This document shows, piece by piece, positions 60,588-64,000 of a stretch of 64,000 nt of DNA (position 1 is its first letter; every line of letters starts with the position of its first letter). Made by a program: the position numbers and the translations under genes. A model generated the notes under the pieces. It ran no database searches. It saw nothing but the letters and a program-made list of their open reading frames with translations, and had not been told where the DNA came from. Origin of the DNA: Poriferisodalis sp965231925 (GTDB lineage Bacteria > Actinomycetota > Acidimicrobiia > Acidimicrobiales > Poriferisodalaceae); the NCBI GenBank assembly GCA_965231925.1, contig OZ246894.1:1488001-1552000 (forward strand). Reading direction: 5' to 3'.

Positions 60588-62060
60588 ATGAACGACGCGA
60601 CTGCGCTGACTGGGCAGGTACGAGCCGGCGAAATCGACGCTGCTACAACCGTTGAGGACGCCATCGCGCGTTGCGAGCAGGTGAATCCGACGATCAACGC
60701 GATCGTCGAGCAGACCTTTGACTTGGCGCGACAACGGGCGGCCGAGCTCGATGCCAGCGGAGCATCGACAGGCTTGCTCACTGGCGTGCCGATCGCGCTG
60801 AAGGATCTGTTCTGCCCGGCCGAGGGCGAGCCGGGCTACCAGGGCAATCGCCGCCTGGCAGAGCTGGACTATCGCTACCCCCAGACCGGGGCAGTGGCTC
60901 GCCGCTGGGCCGAAGCGGGTGCCATCAGCATCGGTCACTCGCACAGCCCCGAGCTCGGCGGCGGCCAGTGCCCTGCGGCAGCCGAGACGATGCTGTATGG
61001 GCCCACACGCAACCCGTGGAACACCGACCACACCGTGCTGGGCTCGAGCGGGGGAGCGGCGGCCGCAGTGGCGGCGGGCATCGTGCGCATCGCCCATGCC
61101 AGCGACGGCGGCGGCTCGATCCGCATTCCCGCCAGCGCCAACGGCTTGGTCGGTCTCAAGCCGTCTCGCGGCCGGATTTCCAACGCCCCCGCTGGGGAGG
61201 CCTGGGGAGGGGGCACCACTGACGGGGCCGTTGCCCTCACGGTGCGCGACGCCGCGCTGGCGCTCGACGTGCTGGCTGGTCCCGAGCCCGGCGATCCCTA
61301 CGTGCCGGCGCATCCGGCGCCATCAGCCGGCTACGTCGCCGAAGTCGGCCAGGACCCAGGCGGGCTGCGCATCGGGGTCAGTTCGACCATCCCCTTCGAG
61401 GACACCGATCCGCTGTGCACGCAGGCCACCGAGGCCGCGGCCGGCCTGCTCGACGGCCTCGGCCACCGGGTGGAGGCAGCGCGACCCGAGCCGATGGCAA
61501 CCAACGACTACATGTACGACTACGTGCGCATCATGCGCGCCAGCGCAACGGCAACACTGCGGTCATTCGAAGGCGTGCTGGGCCGACCGTGGGCCGAAGG
61601 CGACGTCGAGCCGGTCGCATGGATCAACTATCAGCGCGGTGCCAAGATCAGCGCGCCAGACGTGCTGGCCAGCCGGGAGCGCCTGCACCAGTTCACCCGC
61701 CGGATCGTGCAGTGGTGGAACGAGGTGCCAGGGCAAGGCGACGACTTCGACCTGCTGCTGACCCCAACGCTCGGCGTCGTCCCGCCGCACGTCGGCTATC
61801 TCGTCGAAGGCGACGAACGGACGCTCACCAAGCGGCTGGCCAAGGTCACCCCGTACCTGCCGCAGTTCAACGTCAGCGGCCAGCCCGCCATCTCGGTGCC
61901 GCTGGGAACGCCCGAAGGCATGTCACCCGATGGCCTGCCCATCGGGGTGCACCTCGTCGCCGCACCCGGTCGCGAAGACGTGCTGCTGCGTGTCGCTGCC
62001 CAGATGGAACAGGCCGCGCCCTGGTCGCAGCGTCGCCCGCCCGTCCACGCCGCTCGCTGA
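60588..62060 (+). CDS. Amidase (amidase-signature family)
   Basis: A 490-residue amidase-signature hydrolase. The Ser-cisSer-Lys triad is present: K72 in VPIALKDLF, cis-Ser in LGSSGGAAAA (153/154) and the nucleophile S177 in DGGGSIRIPA. It hydrolyses amides or nitrile-derived amides; substrate unknown. ATG 60588 (MNDATALTGQ) follows GGGGTGAAG; the open frame upstream to 60528 has no support. It stands alone with a convergent transporter gene downstream. Confidence 0.88.
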   Translation: MNDATALTGQVRAGEIDAATTVEDAIARCEQVNPTINAIVEQTFDLARQRAAELDASGASTGLLTGVPIALKDLFCPAEGEPGYQGNRRLAELDYRYPQTGAVARRWAEAGAISIGHSHSPELGGGQCPAAAETMLYGPTRNPWNTDHTVLGSSGGAAAAVAAGIVRIAHASDGGGSIRIPASANGLVGLKPSRGRISNAPAGEAWGGGTTDGAVALTVRDAALALDVLAGPEPGDPYVPAHPAPSAGYVAEVGQDPGGLRIGVSSTIPFEDTDPLCTQATEAAAGLLDGLGHRVEAARPEPMATNDYMYDYVRIMRASATATLRSFEGVLGRPWAEGDVEPVAWINYQRGAKISAPDVLASRERLHQFTRRIVQWWNEVPGQGDDFDLLLTPTLGVVPPHVGYLVEGDERTLTKRLAKVTPYLPQFNVSGQPAISVPLGTPEGMSPDGLPIGVHLVAAPGREDVLLRVAAQMEQAAPWSQRRPPVHAAR

Positions 62061-62107
62061 TCGAGCGTGAGCTGGCGCAGCACCGGCTGCATCCGTCTCC
62101 GCCGGTT

Positions 62108-63043
62108 CTACGTCAGCTTCGTGCGGGACTGGTCGAGGACCACTGCTGCGAGCGCGAACATCACCACCGCCATCCCGACGAACTGCCACAGCGACACTTG
62201 ATCTCCCAGGAACACCCAGGCCATCAGTGTGCTGGTGACGGGGATGGCCAGCGTCATGGTGGAACCCAGCCACGACGGAATGCGCATCAGCGACCAGTTC
62301 ATCAGCATGTGGCTGGCGAGTCCCGGCCCGATGGCCATGATCCCCAGCCACAGCCACGCCCCTGAAGACGGCCAGTCGAACACCTGCCCCGAAGCGAGTG
62401 CGAACGGCGTGGCCACCAGCGAGCACACCAGCGCGCTGCCGCCCGTGTACTGCGCTGCCGCGATCTTCTGCGTGCTGAGCTTCGAGAACACGAAATAGCC
62501 CGTCCAGGCGAATAAGGCGCCGAATGCCAGCAGGTCGCCGTACACGCTCCACTCCGAGAGCCCGGATGAGCCCACCACCACGATCACGATGCCGCCGATT
62601 GCCACCAGTGCCAGGCCCCAGTGGCGACGGCCCGGCTGTTCACCGAATATCCGCGGCGCCAAGAACAGCATCAGCAGTGGCTGCAGTGATGCGACCACCG
62701 TGGCGTTCGCGACCGTGGTCAGCCGCAGCGCGACGAAGAACAGCATGATGTCGAACGCCAGCGAGAACCCGCCCCAGAACGAGATCTTGATCGAAGACAG
62801 ACGTAGCGGGGTGCGGTTGGCCCACAGGAACAGCGCGACCAGGCCCGTGTAGAGCCACATCCGCCAGAACACGACAGCCAGCGGCCCGAGCTCGGAGATT
62901 CCCTTGGAGATCACGCCCGAAGCCGCCCAGCCCACCATCGCCACAGCGGCGGCGGGCACGCCGAGCGCACGTTCGGACAGCGCGGGTGCGCCGCGCCCCC
63001 CGTACGGCACCCCCGGCGCCGCCCCCGATCCGTTGTCGGCCAT
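62108..63043 (-). CDS. EamA/DMT-family transporter
   Basis: A 311-residue integral membrane protein with ten predicted helices in two EamA repeats. Recognisable segments are GWAASGVISKGISELGPLAV in the first repeat, ATVVASLQPLLMLFL, and in the second repeat LASHMLMNWSLMRIPSW then TLAIPVTSTLMAWVFLGDQ. Such proteins export amino acids or small metabolites; the substrate is unknown. It converges on the amidase. Confidence 0.9.
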   Translation of the reverse strand: MADNGSGAAPGVPYGGRGAPALSERALGVPAAAVAMVGWAASGVISKGISELGPLAVVFWRMWLYTGLVALFLWANRTPLRLSSIKISFWGGFSLAFDIMLFFVALRLTTVANATVVASLQPLLMLFLAPRIFGEQPGRRHWGLALVAIGGIVIVVVGSSGLSEWSVYGDLLAFGALFAWTGYFVFSKLSTQKIAAAQYTGGSALVCSLVATPFALASGQVFDWPSSGAWLWLGIMAIGPGLASHMLMNWSLMRIPSWLGSTMTLAIPVTSTLMAWVFLGDQVSLWQFVGMAVVMFALAAVVLDQSRTKLT

Positions 63044-63117
63044 GTGCGTGCTCCAGCCCCGCCGTTCCAGCTAGCAAGTCACGGCCGCGGGCATGCCGAG
63101 CCGACCACGGGAATTGC

Positions 63118-63140
63118 TGTGGGGAACACTACGCCCCACA
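63118..63140. terminator. Possible terminator hairpin after PIN/ATPase genes
   Basis: TGTGGGG (63118-63124) pairs with CCCCACA (63134-63140) around a 9-nt loop, 70 nt beyond the stop of the minus-strand PIN gene. No T-run follows, so termination is uncertain. Confidence 0.3.
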
Positions 63141-63210
63141 GGATCGGCGAGGACGGCGTCGAAATTGCTGATGTCCCGCGCGAGATGCGCTCCGCAGCGC
63201 GTGTCCGCAA

Positions 63211-63681
63211 TCAGCCGTAGGCCGTGAGCTCTTGGTCCAGGCTCCATACTTGGGCGCTCGTGTACTGCGTTCCACGGAGGAACTGGTCGCGCTCAACGAG
63301 AATGGCTACGTCTCCGGTGCCGAGCCGACCATCGCCGATGAGCGTTACCAGATCCGACCCCGTCGAGTTGCCGTCAAGCAGCTGTTGGATGAACTGCTGG
63401 TCCAGGGTTACCGCTCGAATGATCCACGGCGGATCGGCATCGTGCGCCGCCCGAAGGACTGATTGGAGGCGCTCAGCGAGGCTTCTGCGGTTGGACGTCA
63501 GATGAGCAATTCGATTGCCGACCTCCACAATTGCAGTGACCGGAATGACGAACTGTTGACCGGCGGCAATCCGGTCGTCGAATTGTTCCGCGATCTCGCG
63601 TGCCGCAGCGTCGCCGTCCATGCCGATGAGGCGCATCAGCACTGAGCTATCGACAAACACCACTGCTTTGCGGATGGGCAC
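63211..63681 (-). CDS. PIN-like domain protein
   Basis: A 156-residue PIN-like protein: D11 in AVVFVDSSVLMRL, Glu in VTAIVEVGNRIAHL, and Asp residues in GDVAILVERD near the end fit the PIN acidic site. The GTG start at 63681 lies only 3 nt after the stop of the upstream ATPase gene, so the two are translationally coupled. This ATPase-PIN pairing resembles ATPase-nuclease toxin or defence pairs, but I know no name for it. Confidence 0.72.
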   Translation of the reverse strand: MPIRKAVVFVDSSVLMRLIGMDGDAAAREIAEQFDDRIAAGQQFVIPVTAIVEVGNRIAHLTSNRRSLAERLQSVLRAAHDADPPWIIRAVTLDQQFIQQLLDGNSTGSDLVTLIGDGRLGTGDVAILVERDQFLRGTQYTSAQVWSLDQELTAYG

Positions 63682-63684
63682 CGA

Positions 63685-64000
63685 TCAAAGCCCAAGTACG
63701 TCGACGAGCGAACGCTGCTCCGCTGGCATGTGTTCACGCGGTCGCAATCGATCCCGAATTGCCGAAGTTCCCAGCGGCCCGCCGCCGATCACCTCGAAGT
63801 AGTCAGGAAAGTCGGTGAGGCGCGTGGACTGCGTCCACCCATCCGAATCGCGGCTGCAGACAATGACTCCTTCGTGATCCTCGCCCTCCAACGCATCGAG
63901 AATGGCAGGGCTGTGAGTCGTCGCCAAGGTCCGCGCCCCAGTTCGAGCGGCCGACTTGAGGCGGCTTAGCAGCAAATCGACTTGCGACGGGTGCAAGCCG
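63685..64000 (-). CDS. AAA15/OLD-like ATPase, C-terminal part (runs off window)
   Basis: The last 105 codons of a gene entering from beyond 64000. The reading LHPSQVDLLLSRLKSAARTG then ARTLATTHSPAILDAL is the D-loop/H-loop region of the AAA15 (OLD/RecF-like) ATPases, with the characteristic TTHSP. It ends with ERSLVDVLGL-type sequence and TGA at 63685-63687. The P-loop part is not in this window. It is coupled to the PIN gene downstream. Confidence 0.75.
   Translation of the reverse strand, partial: GLHPSQVDLLLSRLKSAARTGARTLATTHSPAILDALEGEDHEGVIVCSRDSDGWTQSTRLTDFPDYFEVIGGGPLGTSAIRDRLRPREHMPAEQRSLVDVLGL

Noticed and set aside
1..64000. tRNA, rRNA, prophage structural genes or integrase
   Set aside because: None recognised by reading both strands; no terminase, capsid, portal or tyrosine integrase motifs seen.

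Overview
The window is about 64 kb of high-GC (roughly 65-68%) bacterial chromosome with actinobacterial gene content: EgtB/EgtD ergothioneine synthesis, a single-chain biotin-dependent acyl-CoA carboxylase, an LLM flavin monooxygenase, and the ATP-grasp/alpha-E/transglutaminase operon. CaiB/BaiF CoA-transferase paralogs, a sulfatase, decayed insertion sequences and many fragmented genes would suit an Acidimicrobiia-like marine or host-associated lineage. That placement is inference. No rRNA, tRNA or CRISPR array was seen.

Layout. 1-7.6 kb: a sulfatase, then a meta-cleavage aromatic cluster (LigA/LigB dioxygenase, PPOX-class flavin protein, MarR regulator, RraA-type aldolase, metallo-beta-lactamase-fold hydrolase, PrpF-type tautomerase) in visible decay: an aldehyde dehydrogenase tail, a frameshifted Baeyer-Villiger-type monooxygenase start and a LigI lactonase with an internal deletion. 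7.6-18.1 kb: ATP-grasp/alpha-E/transglutaminase operon, acyl-CoA carboxylase carboxyltransferase, M24 peptidase, FAD oxidoreductase, Nudix hydrolase and LLM monooxygenase. 18.2-21.9 kb: a HigB-like toxin with an unusual partner, IS982-type remnants and an IS30 that split a NYN-domain gene. 22-31 kb: a two-domain polysaccharide deacetylase, three related membrane-protein genes (two truncated) and a large GLUG/Calx-beta-like surface protein knocked out of frame by a 103-bp MITE-like insertion. 31-36.2 kb: two tandem double-domain CoA-transferases. 36.2-43.4 kb: a peptide-export locus (HlyD-like adaptor, C39-peptidase ABC exporter, second NHLM-type ABC protein) followed by two short double-glycine precursor genes. 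43.5-48.8 kb: a fused acyl-CoA carboxylase whose 3' end is duplicated on the far side of a DUF4143-type ATPase gene. 49-54.2 kb: egtB-egtD, an SCO6745-like protein, dienelactone hydrolase and enoyl-CoA hydratase. 54.2-60.5 kb: a defence-like island with a vapBC pair bracketed by copies of a 38-nt palindrome, a DUF4143-type ATPase and a translationally coupled 1399-residue NACHT-like NTPase with a C-terminal nuclease motif. 60.6-64 kb: amidase, EamA transporter, and a PIN protein coupled to an ATPase that runs off the end.

The strongest candidates for something new are the ATPase plus NACHT-nuclease operon, the peptide-export locus with its two Cys-free precursors, and a roughly 135-nt hairpin repeat present in three copies whose stems differ by compensatory changes.
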